From: Oncomelania hupensis
Lineage: Eukaryota > Mollusca > Gastropoda > Littorinimorpha > Pomatiopsidae
DNA length: 64,000 nucleotides
Assembly: GCA_036898135.1 (NCBI GenBank)
Contig: CM072520.1
Span: forward strand, 2,494,343 to 2,558,342
Direction of reading: 5' to 3'
In this document: positions 41,851 through 53,525 of the stretch, in pieces
Layout of the letters: every line of letters starts with the position of its first letter
How positions within the stretch are numbered: position 1 is the stretch's first letter
Notes under the pieces: generated by a model
Databases searched by the model: none
Seen by the model: the letters and a program-made list of their open reading frames with translations, nothing else
Told to the model about the DNA's origin: nothing
Made by a program: the position numbers and the translations under genes

Positions 41851-42959
41851 GTGCAAAAGGTCAAAAACAGAGTATTTGTGGGTACTTTCTTTCCGTCTTT
41901 GTCCTTTCGCATGACCCTATGTGCCTCAGTAACTCCCTGCTTAGCCAAACATCTTTTATTTCTGTCTCAGTCAGACCATCAAATTGAGATGACCGCACAA
42001 CTCCTTTGGAGGAGTTCAGTGTGCGGTGGCAACTCACACTCACATCAAACACTTTGCTGCCTAGCTCCAGTTTGGACCCATCTCTCTATCGCAATTGTTC
42101 AGAAAGTCCTTTCTGTGGGACAGTCCACTAAGAAACTTCCATCTGGTAATCTTTTAATGTCTCAGATCTGTCTGGACACTCCCTCAAACCACTTTTCCAC
42201 GACAAGGTGAAATCTTTTGGCTTTCGCTATTCATCCTTACTATCAAGAAGCGTGGCCATGTTTTGAAAATGTCAGATTCCTTGGCTGTGCGTCTCGTTTC
42301 AGTGTCGCTGTCAGAGTCACATCCAGTATCCTTGTCCAGTCCGTCATGAGTTCTTTTTGTGTTTTTTGGTGGATGCCATGTTTTTATATTTGATTAATCC
42401 CCCCTGGTCCCCACCCACCACGGAGTCCAACAAGGGGATGCGTCCTAGCGGAAAATCCAGCAAGGAAACGCACCAGGGCTACAGGGGGGATATACACCCA
42501 GACAATCCCGCACTGCCACTATGGTCTTGTTCAAGTTTGACCCATGAGCCGCAGCCTTCTAGCAAAGCTAGGGCAATACACGACCAGCCGCTTGACAGAC
42601 GCGGGCCACGCCAGCCTCCCGTCTAGAAGTCCGGGCCAAAGAGATGTGTTAGTGTGAGGGACCACAGTCCCTCAGTGACCTCAACCTCCAAGATCCCATT
42701 CTCCCCTGACACGGGTTGCCCTGCATGGCAAACGCAGGGGGCCAAGAGACAGGAAAAGTCCTGTAAGGCAGAAGAAAGGAAGTCAAAACTGCACAGTATA
42801 CTAGGAGAATTTATGGGTGAAAAGAATATAGGTGAAAGGACCAATAAGACAGAAACAAGACAAAAGAGAAGAAAAAGGGGTAGGCAACTTTGTCACCCAG
42901 CTAGAGAGAGGCTGGGGTCCACCCCCGGCAGTCGGAGCCGAGCCCGTGTGGGCAATTAA

Positions 42960-42995
42960 TAACAGAGAGAGAGGGAGAGAGAGAGAGAGAGCTGT
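42960..42995. repeat. (GA)n microsatellite
   Basis: Simple AG repeat at the 5' edge of the older retrotransposon copy. Confidence 0.85.
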
Positions 42996-43009
42996 AAACT
43001 CTCACTCAC

Positions 43010-43327
43010 AGATAATGTTGATGGAGCAATTTGCCGTTACTGTCAGCCTTCTTGTAGTCACGACACACTGAATATTTTTAAGATAAAGACTGTGTAGACT
43101 TTCTAGCATAATGGTCAGATCACTGACGTCCATCGTTGTATTGTAAGTAGACCGAGTCGCGGCGTTGGTGTCAACGCTTAAATCATAACATGTCTGATCA
43201 CTATCACAGGTGGCCAGATGACGTGATTCGGCATTTGTGACAACTTTCCATTCGATGGTTTCTGTCTTTGAAATCTCTTGACAGGTGAAGGTGGCACTCT
43301 TAGCAGTATTTGGAATGTCCAATCCAC
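43010..43327 (-). CDS. Ig-like domain exon (partial gene)
   Basis: A 318-base exon between acceptor AACAACAG and donor GTGAGT. Its phase is 1 at both ends, the classic arrangement of Ig-domain exons. It reads SATFTCQE, then IEWKVV, LATCDSDQTC, MDVSDLTIML and IQCVVTTRRLTVTANC. The Cys-Trp-Cys spacing and the DLT element fit an Ig-like fold of the cysteine-rich kind seen in molluscan surface proteins. No neighbouring exon of the same gene is recognised, so it may be an isolated or captured exon. It lies directly 3' of the P-type transposase relic. The product, if any, would be extracellular (inference). Confidence 0.55.
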
Positions 43328-45215
43328 CTGTTGTTTCAATACAGTCCTTGAAATGGAGACCTTTCAAATGAATGAAAAAAATGTGGATAATTTCGCACAG
43401 TGAGATAATAGTAAAGTTTTCTTGTATCTTGTGCATCGATGCACACAGGACAGGCAATTCTTTTAGTTACCATACGCACAACATATCCTGCGATGTATGA
43501 TATTGCAGCCTCCTTATATTCATAAAGATTATGAACACAAGTCACTTCCATCGAGTCAAGATCATTCTGAACATCCTCCTGAGATTCAAAGTTATACTTG
43601 CGAGCAGCTTCAATATCTTCGTACTGTGTAAGATTTATTTATTTATTATTTATTTATTTATTTATTATTTATTTATTTAAATATAATTATTTATTATATT
43701 AAAATGATTTGGTGACAGCACCAAATAACAATTCAAGGTGATCCTGCGACAATTTATGTCAGTAAGTAGGTAATGGGAGCCTTGTCTGAGAGTATAAGAT
43801 ATGCCACCAGAAATCGCAAACTTCTAATTGCCACAAGGAAGCCCAGAAAACCAGTCTTTCTCCTTGAATGAAGTATGCTTTGCCAGTGTTATCCTGCAGT
43901 GACATATGTACTCCTGCTACACCAAGGAAAATATCCACATAGGAGAAGTTTGTGGATCCTAATGGGTGCCTTGTATCCTTTTGCCAATGGATTTCGAGAA
44001 TTTAAAATGTCAAACAGTCGATCAAACAAAACAATGAAATTGACTTTGGCCTCACATCCTGTTAAAAACTTCTAGATTCAAATGATCCCTACAAAACACA
44101 AGTGCATCTGCTACACTTGAACTCAAACACTGGGCTGCAATATTGACCTTCATTTTCTGTTGTCTCCAGTTTATTTGAACTGTCCGTAACTTGTTGCCCA
44201 ATCTGAGCCCCTGTTCCAGCAATGCATGTAGGTGTTCAATATATTACCACTTTATCTGTGCTCCTTCTGGCTGTCTGAGGACTCTGCCATCAGCAAAAGT
44301 GTTTCTCACCAGTTTAAACGTATGACATGCATCCAAGAACACACACAGTCTACTTTCAGCATCACAAGGGTGGGGAAAAGAAGTTACCAATTGTGACGGA
44401 TTGAGGTCTGCCCCAAGCATTTTCAACATAGTGAAATGAGAAGGGCCGTTGCAAGTGAGTGATTTAATTTTGATCCCGGTTTCATATAATTTATATAAGC
44501 AAGTTCTTACTAAATTAGCTTTATCACCCCTAGTGAGAGAATCTACCAAAAATAGCCACATGGAACTTTCCAAGAACTATTCAGTGACACTACCATAAGG
44601 ACTAATGGCAGTAATGCTTTGGCTGCGGGAAGAGAATCGTCATTTAACTCTGTCTCAAGATCAACAAACCCATGGAACGTTTTGCCATCCCACTCATGTT
44701 TTTTGTTTGCCATTTCATTGAACTGAAGGGCACACACGACCTCCTGTCCATCTCTCTTAGCTGCCAGTGCTCTGGCCTTGAGAGCAATGAAAACTTCTGT
44801 AAACCCAGGGTCTCCCTCAATGGTACTATACCATTTTCGTGTCACAGAGGGATGTGGCAAGCCCAGATCAAATGACTTTTGGACAAACCTGTATGCTTTC
44901 GCAGAATAGAAGCTAAGAGTCATGGCAAATGAGCGCAACTCATTTGAGTATTGACTAGGATCGCTGATTTTTCTTTTTTTTAAATCCTTTTCATCAGATC
45001 TTTTGAAATACCAGAAAAGGTAGTTTCAAGAAGATCTGCACATTGGCTAGTCACAAGATTTTTATTTCTCAACACGTTGATAACAGATTTCAATGAGGAT
45101 ACCTTTTTTTGGGTCTGGAACATTTCGTTTGTTGCAAATTTTTTTTCCTTCTCAATTACTCGTTTTCTTCTAATACAGAATTGTGACGACATGAGTTTTG
45201 ACGCATGCTAAATAT
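43328..45215 (-). pseudogene. P-element (THAP9-like) transposase relic
   Basis: Reading 5' to 3' on the minus strand: a coiled-coil leader (45192-44980), ELRSFAMTLSFYSAKAY and LPHPSVTRKWYSTIEGDPGF, FNEMANKKHEWDGKTFHGFV, SLTRGDKANLVRTCLYKLY, LDACHTFKLVRNTFADG, QQKMKVNIAAQCLSSSVA, VNFIVLFDRLFDILNSRNP, and EAAISYIAGYVVRMVTKRIA with CPVC near the end. The order is that of P/THAP9 transposases. Frameshifts lie near 44975 (homopolymer), 44570 and 44050, with a stop at 44244. No THAP zinc finger is seen. A TTTA repeat interrupts at 43628-43700. Confidence 0.8.
43628..43700. repeat. (TTTA)n-type microsatellite
   Basis: Repeats of ATTT/TTTA with occasional slips, inside the P-type relic. Confidence 0.85.
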
Positions 45216-45652
45216 ATCCTGTTTCAGGATGTATATAGTGTACAGTTTCATATTTATGAGAGTGCTGTGCGCAACGTACGAATCAGCAGTTTGTATTGAG
45301 TAGTGTATACTAGGAATTTAGGTTTTTCCCGTGCTTTACATAGGGCTTGGTTAGTGCCAATAGCTGAATAGAATTCTGTGCCTTGAACTGTGGGCTGGGG
45401 AAAGCAGCGTTGAAGTGTCAGAGTCAGGTCGGTATACATTGTGATCGGATGACATTTTGGATAGACTGTGACTGCCACTATCGTAGGATAAGTGTAGGGT
45501 CCATTTATAAGGGTTATGTTTTGTGTTTGTAACCACCAGAGGTCTTGTTCCTAAGAAAGGCAAGAATGACCAGTGTGTTGTTGAAGCTGTGTTAATAAAG
45601 TACTTTTATCACAGTTAGGAGTATGCAATGTTGTTGTTGTTTTTTTTTTTTT
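45216..45652. other. No gene recognised
   Basis: Contains a possible retroelement-like end GTTAATAAAGTACTTTT at about 45589, and a T run (about 45640-45652) just before the next I/Nimb fragment. Confidence 0.35.
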
Positions 45653-45931
45653 CGCATATAAATCATGTCATCTTGTTTTGTGTTGTTGGTTGGATTTAAT
45701 TGGTAAGACTGATTTTAGTGATTTGATTGAAAGAGAACGTATTTTTAATACATCAGATTTAAAGATTTTTCAAGAAGTTGCATGTGAAAGTTTGTTTTAA
45801 TATTTAAGAGTAAAAGGTTTGGTTTTTTAAGATTTGAACCATTTTAATATTTTAAGATAACGTCTCTCTGGTCCTGATTTGGCTCGGAAGAGTCCGCTGG
45901 ACCTAAAGCAATAACCATGTAATGTAATGTA
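45653..45931 (+). mobile_element. I/Nimb 3' UTR fragment, older subfamily
   Basis: Starts at the last ORF2 codons (CGCATATAAAT) and includes the 3' UTR with the decayed tail duplication and an (ATGTA)n end. Too short to assign a target duplication. Confidence 0.8.
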
Positions 45932-45957
45932 GTCTGAAAACTCCAATAAGATATCAC

Positions 45958-46015
45958 AATTACATTACATTACATGATTATTGCTTTAGGTCCAGCGGAC
46001 TCTTCCGAGCCAATC
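45958..46015 (-). mobile_element. Inverted I/Nimb 3' end
   Basis: Only the final ~55 bases of the element (GGACTCTTCCGAGCC on the plus strand) plus an (ATGTA)n tail, facing the preceding copy tail to tail across about 26 bases. Confidence 0.75.
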
Positions 46016-46075
46016 TTAGGAACAAGAAACATTTTATCAATAAGGTCAGTACTGATTAAAGAAATTCATTATTAA

Positions 46076-47085
46076 TTAACTGAAAATTTTTTTCTTCGCC
46101 GAATAACTTGCTCCACAAGAATGCGCAAGTTTGCAACTTTCTGTCTTTTTGACATCCTTAATAGGCATGTGGGTTTGTCCTCTCCTACCAGGTGGGATTT
46201 CTAATGCAATATTTCTGCTTGCACACTCGACACCCAAATAGAACCCTTTATCTGCCATAATAAGAGAATATGGTGGAAGCATGTCCAAAAACCCAGTCCT
46301 TTGACTTGTTAGTTCAGTGTCTGATATTCTACCTCAATAAGCAGGTGAAATATAACATATTTAACTGTTGGGGCAAACTGCCACTAAAACTTCTAGAGTG
46401 TTATGATGCTTATAAGTGCTCCATGTGACAGACTGCAAGGTCAAATCTTGTGGCGTTTTGAAAAAAACAATTCTGTGCCGTCAATGATGGCTACTAAGTT
46501 TGTCCATTTTCGCCCTCTGTATCTTGTCGGCTTTGTTGCCAGCTTTGTTTCTTAGTCAAGAACTCTTAATTGTATGTTTTAGGACAGCTGCCATACCTTT
46601 AATCCATGTGAAGATTTTGCTTGCAAGGCTTTCACAAATCTTAAACCGGTCCACCAGATCTTTCAGGTCCAACCCAAGACGTAGCCGCATTTAAACCAGA
46701 ACCATTTCATTGATGCTCCTAAGGAATCGTTTTGGGCCAAACCTAGCTGGAGGTTGATTTAGTTTTTGATTTAGGTACTTTAGATGCACCATTCCAACAT
46801 CTAACTACAAAATCTTTGATAAAATTATGTAGAATGCTCAATAATTTGTTGCTTCTTACCCCAGTATAATACAGAACATTTTTGTCAGTAATCGGATCAG
46901 GAAACAAGTTAGGAGCTTGCTTTTTATTCTTCTTCGCATGAAAAGCTACTAGGTGTTTCATCTCTTTTACAGTTTCAGAAGATTGTTTTCTTCTCTAAGG
47001 GACCTAATATCAGCTTCCAGGCAACTGCATCTCTTTAATAGACATTGACATTTGGACATCGTCGTTTTAATTACGGAAGTCATTA
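46076..47085 (-). pseudogene. DDE_4 (Harbinger-like) transposase relic
   Basis: The minus strand begins with a short Cys-rich/coiled-coil start (MTSVIKTTMSKCQC, ending in a stop after LREENNLLKL). KNVLYYTGVRSNKLLSILHN follows (46961-46743), then MRLRLGLDLKDLVDRFKICE with KIFTWIKGMA (about 46690-46590), and the catalytic-end piece LIMADKGFYL, IALEIPPGRRGQTHMP and KDVKKTESCKLA (46288-46076). This order fits DDE_Tnp_4 transposases. Stops and frame changes separate the pieces. The Myb/SANT-like fragment at 20.7 kb could be a partner from the same superfamily, but the distance makes that speculative. Confidence 0.7.
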
Positions 47086-47241
47086 TATACAAACAATAAC
47101 ACCTATTCTTCAGGCCACCTGCCTATAGAGAGTAAAAGATCACGTGGTTCATACACATTACACATATTTCATGGTATTGGTAAGATTTGGCAGTTTTTGG
47201 TATGTTATATGAAAGATACATGCTAGTAAAATTCGAGTCTT

Positions 47242-50200
47242 TTAATGCGTGAAATGTAAACAGACATAATCTCCAGGCATGAAATGTAGATCCAAACTGT
47301 AGTAAATGTACACAAGATCGAACATTAATGTAATGTATTTAGCTCTTTGGTCGTTGTGTAATGTACATTTCATTAGAAAACGGTCTTCATCTTCAAGTAC
47401 ATTGCAACATTTGTACATAAAGTCTCCGTTGACATCAAACGTCAATCTGAAAAAGGATGCTCTCACAGGTAAACAACCTAGTCTTAGTTTAATAAGGCAA
47501 TCTCTAAAACATTTAACATGGACACTTTCAAAATACACTTCTGTTTCAAACATATCCTTATATATTTTGTAGGGTTGGTATTTATCTTTTGTCAAAACAG
47601 AGCTGTCCCATTCCTGAATATAATTATCTTTCATTCTTTGCTTAAATGCAGTAATATAACCTTCACACCCTATTCCCTGCTGTAGCCAGACAAAACCAAA
47701 TCCTAATGTAAACAAAATATTTTCCAACTTAGTCACCTAAAATTTCTACCCTTTATCATTTAATCATTTAAGTTTATCAACATTTGATATGCCTGCTTGG
47801 GAAATCTAAATGCATCTTGCTTTAACAATTTAAGCCAATACCGAATACATCTTACAACACTAGTAAGGTATAATAGGTACCGTCCTGTCTCTCCATAAAT
47901 AAATTTGTTTGGAATGCCTTTTACATGCTAAGGTATGAACCTTTTTTATATTGTTTAACCTGTGAAGACCCCATACTTCAGAAGCCTACAATAATACATC
48001 CTGAACTTGAGTATCAACAATTTTACAAAAGCAACTTCTGGAAATGTCTTTTACTTTAGAAATAGTTTTAACACATTCGATACAAGCTTTCCTACCCTTC
48101 AACTCTAGTGCATTAACACCTTTATTGATGCTCAACTGTGTTATGAACGTAAAACCCAGATAAGTATATTCATTTACTACTTCCATTTTCTTCCCATATA
48201 GTTGCCATTGTTCACCTATTTTCAGAAAACCCCCTTTTCAGAAAACAATAATCTTGGTTGTTTTTTTCAATGTTAATAGATAGTCTTTTACATGCATCAT
48301 TTGGAAGATTGATCTGATTCTGCAGCCCTCGATGGGTAATCGACAAAAGAACATCATCTGCAAACAATAACAAGAATTGATCAACCAAATTTGGCAATAA
48401 CTGTACACCATGAACACCACCATTATCAATAGCTTCAGCAACTTCATTTATAAACAAGGCAAACATTTCTGGGCTTAAAATACAACTTTATCTTAGGGCT
48501 ACTGGACATTGAAAAAAGTCTTGAGTCTATCTTCACACCTGACACAAGAAAAAAACTGTTTTATTTATATATTATTCTTACGTAACATAATTTCAAACAG
48601 TGGTTGGTGCAGGACTGAATCAAAAGCTTTCCTTAGGTCCACGAAACAGGCGTATAATTTACCACCCTCTTTTGGATAACCATTTCTCGACTATTGCATT
48701 TAAAGTAAAAATGTTGTCTGTAGTAGAATAATCCTTCCTAAGGCCCGCCTGTGTTTCTGTAATCGTGTTATGCTCTACCCAACTGACTAGCTTTCTGTTT
48801 AGCACCGAAGTGTAGCATTTGCTCATTAAACTAAGTAGTGAAACCCCCTTATAATTGTCTGTAAGCTTAAAATCACCCTTTTTAATTTAAAGATTGGAAT
48901 GATAATTGCTTTTCCCCAGTCCATCGGATAAGTTTTGCTATCGAACAAGGAATCAAACAACTTAACTAAGAACCGCACTGTTGTCTCCCCTGAAAGCTTG
49001 AGCATCTCAGCTGTTACTTCATCTATTCCACATGCTTTATTTGTTTTTAACTTCCTAATAGCATCACTGACCTCTCGCTCTGTTATTGGTTTATTTAAAT
49101 CATAGCATGTATCCTGTTCTTTGTCTGGCATCTCTCGAATCTGGTTTATAAACAATTAATCTTTTTTCTGTTGCTATGTTACCATTGAACAAATTTTGAA
49201 AATGATCAAACCATTCATCCTCTTTAATGTCTGCAAATTCCATCTATCTTTTTACCTGTGATTTTTCTAACCTCCCTCCAAAATAGTTGCCCATTATTAA
49301 ATAGCGATGCTAGATACTCTGCTTTGTTACGTTCAAATGCAGTTTCTTCTTCCCTATCAAAGTTTTATAAGATTTCCTCGCGGCCACATTTATCTGCCTA
49401 TCAATTGCCTGCTTTATGTGCCTAAAGACGGCTAGAACTTGCCGGCGTCCTGCGCCTAGCAATTGCACATTCTTCATTAAAAAAAAACTGTGCCTCTGTC
49501 TTCTCACCGCCCACTCTCACACGCCGCGACATACACTTGCTTGCAGAGTGCAGCGCACCAGTGAAAAGATCCAGTGCTTCACCTACATTATTATTGTTTA
49601 TTGCAGCAATCGCGCTGTCACACATGCTCTGGATGATATCAGAGTTAAAATATCAAAAATTCTTCTTCCTTGCTCTTGTCCCATAGTGTCTTATTCATCC
49701 ATTTATCTTTACATTCGTTAGTGTTTTCATGTACATGTTTACAAAATAGTGTCAAAGAAACAGGAAAATGTGGCGATTCAATAAAAGATTCAACAGTTAA
49801 CAAATGAACAACCTCTTTCACATAGTTCTCTGGACATCATAAATTAGTCCACCATGCTCCCACCACTGACATCAACATACGTTAAGGCATCATCACATTC
49901 AAATTTACACAGACCATTCATAATCACACACTCAAACATAGAACATAAATACAACAACTGCCAAATGCATTCATTTCTTCATCATTAGATTTTCTCTTCC
50001 ACTCTTCCTCATTCTCACCATCATCTTCATCACCATCATCTTCATTTTCCATTGCACATAGCTACCATCAAAAGAATGTATACTCTAAGCAGGCGCTGCG
50101 CAGCAGGCCAAAGTATGTCCCTTTTCCCTTGAAGGGATACTTTGGCGAGGTTAGCAGCCTGCTCAGTTACAGTGTCAGTCAAAGACTAGAAACGGGTCAA

Positions 50201-52000
50201 AGTAGTCTTATTTTCTAGCCGACTCAGGGAAATTATCACGCTATTCGAGATTTCTCATGTTCATGACGCCTTTCATCCTCCCAAAGGCACTAAAGTGGGT
50301 TTCCAATGTCCCTTTGTCCGGTTCATGCTGAACCAACCAGATTGCTGAGTCCACCCCCAAGTTATGCAGCTTCTTCAACTGTAGTAAAACAAAAAAGAAT
50401 AAATTATTAATAAAATTAAACAGTTGTGCATGACTGACGTTTGCGTTTTCTTTAAATGGTATGGATATCATTTTGACATTTTCTGAGGATACACTTACAC
50501 AGCCCTGCATCAGGAAACATAATCAGTTTACTCTCACTCACAGTAGTTCAATCAACTTCCAAGGTTTACTTACGTCATTATTCAGTCTTCGTATGATGGC
50601 TTGCTTGCTTGTGGCACCATCCAGACGCCTCTCTGCTGCCTTGTTGTGGTAGACCTGTCTTTCTTCTGCTGAAAGCAACCTCCACTGTGCTCCTCCATCC
50701 TTGCACTGCAGACCTTTTCCTTGAGAAACAGATACACACAAGCCTGACATGTTGGGCCTATGCACGCTGCATGATTTGATAATTTCTCATCAACAGTGCT
50801 AGTAGTACTAGTACTAGTAGTAGTAGGGACGGTGATGTGTCCGCCTAAGGCTGTGAGGCCTTGTAGATGTCCCTTCTTGGTCAAAATACCTTTGCCATGT
50901 TTTGGGTCTGATAATGCATGCCTAAAGTCCCTAATCATTCAATTTGATCAAATTCATAAAATAGTCTGAGGAATTTTGGAGTATTCATTGCTGTCCAGAA
51001 TGTATTTAGAGCTATTATGTGACTGATGGTGTTAGCATGGAGTGAGGGCTGGGTTCGGAATGATATAAATAATCAAAAGTATATTTATACCTTTGCTGAT
51101 CTCCCCCAAATACAATGAATATCCGTTTAGGTTCATGGCTGCAGTTGTGCAGGTCAAGTCTGAAAAAAAAGTATACTTTGAAGGGATGTAGGGAATACAT
51201 TCACCTGCAGCTAGCGGGAGTTTTGGCGATACTTTCTACCGATTGCAGCAACGTGTATTACCTCCTTCATCACCATCATCTTCATCACCATCATCCATCC
51301 ACAATCCATCAACGTCAGCAAGCGAAACATTATTAAACCCTGTTCTGGCATTCAAATCACCACACAGAAGCACACAAAAGTTGGCAAACAGTTCATACAA
51401 GTCAATCAAACATTGTTCTACAATTTCCATACCATATCCATGTTCAGTTGTCTTCGAATATTTACTGTCATTATGGATGCATATACATACAAATCATCAT
51501 AATATCTTTGTCTAAATAAAGAAATTATTTATTTAAATTTCATAAGATATTTAACATCAGTGACCTGCACATGTTCAGAAATAGTTTTGCCTACAAAAAC
51601 CAGCACACTTCCTGACTTCCTTCCTGCTTCACTCAACTTCACATCTTTAAAGCAATAGACAGTATATTCATCTCTATGAACAAAATTTCGTTCAGTGAAA
51701 AAATATCAAAACATTTAAATGATTTTACATCAGTTATATTCTGTTTATTTAACCACCCTTCACATTTCCAGGTGCATATGGATATTGATTTGGGCCTCGA
51801 CCACCCCCCTATCTGTTCGTACTACTGGTATCCCCCTATCCTTCTCTCCTCTTTCTTTATCCTTCCCCTCTCTGCTAGCACTATTTCCCTCTCCCGTAAG
51901 CACCCCCTCCTCTTCCAGAAACACCCACTCTACCCCTAACTGCTGTTGTGATTTGCTGCTTGCTACAGTCCACTGTTGAAAGGAGTTGATACTGTCTCTA
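47242..52000 (-). mobile_element. Degenerate APE/RT non-LTR retrotransposon, clade not assigned
   Basis: Minus-strand order: RGRKSGSVLVFVGKTISEHV-like and LLCGDLNARTG (51775-51240), then after an insertion MNGLCKFECDD and VDVSGGSMVDY (about 50050-49800), FNEECAIARR (about 49470), EVSDAIRKLKTNKACGIDEV and PMDWGKAIIIPIF (49155-48826), LLFADDVLLS (about 48360), YTYLGFTF (about 48160), and a C-terminal region with FRDCLIKLRLGCLP and CCNVLEDEDRFLMKC (47736-47242). The catalytic FADD box is present. Numerous stops and frameshifts make it inactive. It lacks RNase H, unlike the I/Nimb family. Confidence 0.75.
50241..50938 (-). pseudogene. HMG-box-like two-exon gene fragment
   Basis: On the minus strand one frame reads CVYLFLKEK and, after a one-base slip near 50718, the next reads CKDGGAQWRLLSAEERQVYH and NKAAERR, together resembling an HMG box (the FLKEK start and the WRLLSAEE..Y helix). 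The exon ends RRLNND at a strong donor GTAAGT (about 50575). An acceptor TTTTACTACAG precedes LKKLHNLGVDSAIWLVQHEP, which ends at a stop at 50241. Phase agrees across the intron. The upstream part (MIRDFRHALSDPK ...) is Thr/Ser-rich. The whole block sits inside the endonuclease region of the non-LTR relic. Confidence 0.45.
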
Positions 52001-52660
52001 TCACCACGGGCGCCTGTGCCTGCTTGCTTGTTGTTCACACTGTCTGTCTGCAGGCCTGCTCACAGTACTACCACCATGGACCCTATAATGTTTCATATGC
52101 TGCCTTGCTCTTTGCTTTAAAGCAAAATAGCAAGTCTTAAAATCATTGGGTGCCAACGCATTCCATGGAGCTTCTTTTTGGAAAGCTTTCTGCTGTTCCT
52201 CCCAAAACAACTTCTGCAAGGGGTTTTCGATGCCAGAGATGTCAACCGTGTTCAAGCTGTGGTGAAGTTCGCTATCCAGTGGAATGGACTCGGTAGATAT
52301 TCTTCTCTGGAACTCTTTGAGTTCACATTTCAGCTGGACTTTCTCCTGTCGGCATTCTTTAAGAGCCTCTTTCAACTTTGACTTGTCAAGTGCATGCATG
52401 GGATCTTTGTCATTTGATGGTTAAAGAACTCTGTTCTCTTGCCTCTTTTCCTTATCCATCAGCAATTTCCTCACATATTGGCAGGGTTTACAATAGCTAG
52501 CATGAATGGAGCTGAGTAGAAGTAGGCACTTTTGTGATCGAACACAAGAAACCTGCGACATCTTTCCATTCTGAACACAATATTCATGATGTCTATAATA
52601 ACTGCATTTTTCATTAGGTGCACCAGCGAAGACCCTTAGCGATTCCTCCGTCACCCCTTA
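52001..52660 (-). pseudogene. P-type transposase N-terminal fragment
   Basis: The frame reads SLRVFAGAPNEKC, CLLLLSSIHASYCKPCQYVR, then an in-frame TAA (about 52421), then KEALKECRQEKVQLKCELK, and LFWEEQQKAFQKE followed by FKTCYFALKQRARQHM. A Cys-rich block, coiled coil and FWEEQ..AF...FALK order fits the region ahead of the helix-turn-helix of P-like transposases, here without its catalytic domain. Family call from memory. Confidence 0.5.
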
Positions 52661-52796
52661 GCAAACGGCCCTCACTTGAAGGTCATACAGGAACTTTGTC
52701 AGTTTTTTGTACTCCAAGTTTGTTGTCAAATGTGGTGCTGCCAATCCAAAGACCTGTAAACAAACATAAAATACAAATGATTATTTATGCAAAATG

Positions 52797-52955
52797 AGAA
52801 CCACCATGGTGTTTTGCATGTAATAAATCCTTTTCCGTTTGCCATGTCATGTCTGAATGTGCTGATCTGCTTGAGAAAAGAGAAAGATATTTTGGTTCAA
52901 TACCTTTCAAAGAGATTTTTAAAGTATGCTATGGTCAAAACCTGTTTTAATTTTT
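52797..52955 (+). mobile_element. I/Nimb ORF2 end fragment
   Basis: Matches the C-terminal knuckle region (CFACN..FSVCHVMSEC-like) through the SIPFKEIFKVC codons, then stops before the 3' UTR. Short and diverged. Confidence 0.75.
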
Positions 52956-53072
52956 AAAAAGATCAGACACCAAATACATTGTAACTAAAGTGAAAACATT
53001 TAATATAGTAGGAAATGTTTGTCAAAAGTACAGATGCAGTTCATTGTTATGGTTAAATAAATGCAAACGTAT

Positions 53073-53505
53073 TATCCTATCCTATCCTATCCTATCCCAT
53101 AACTCGGAGCATACTCCACCTTTCCCTGTCCACAGCAACCCTGATTGCTTCGCTTAGTGTCAAACCAGTCCATTCTCGAATGTTGTCCTCCCACCTCTTT
53201 TTTGGTCTCCCTCTTCTTCTACCTCCTTGCACTGTGCCTTGCAAGATGGTCTTTGCAAGACCTCATCTGGTGACGTGGCCATACCATTGGAGTTTACATT
53301 TTTTCACCACTGAGCAGGTCATCGTGTTGTCCAATGGCTTGTGTGATGGTCTGTCAGACTTCATCGTTGGTGATGTGCTGGGTATAGGAAATGCCCAGAA
53401 GTCTTCTGTAGCACCTCATCTCCATGCTTTGTATTCTTCGTTGTAGATCTGCTGTGAGGGTCCAGGTTTCGCAAGCATATAGGAAGATGGAGATGACAAG
53501 GGAGC
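53073..53505 (-). mobile_element. RTE-like 3' fragment
   Basis: Minus-strand match to the last ~135 codons and 3' end of the 56.5-kb element, with a long (GGATA)n tail at 53073-53096. Homology stops at about 53505 (LVISIFLYACETWTLTADLQ region). Small deletions break the frame. The YqaJ-like fragment lies immediately upstream. Confidence 0.85.
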
Positions 53506-53525
53506 ACAGGATTGCATCAAAGTAT

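Larger units (their letters stand above)
40150..42952 (-). mobile_element. Older I/Nimb copy, interrupted by nested insertions
   Basis: On the minus strand the 5' UTR (42952 to about 42380) matches the leader of the 12-kb element from its first base. ORF1 begins MASTKK at about 42378, is frameshifted within the first 15 codons, and continues to a CCHC region. It is interrupted at 41850 and resumes at 40902 with CQRYGHGST and CYNCKGDHPASSKSC, ending near 40390. Joining across the insert gives an unbroken frame (LFLTFC followed by TPEAPKRV). ORF2 is missing. Sequence distance shows a different, older subfamily. Confidence 0.82.
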
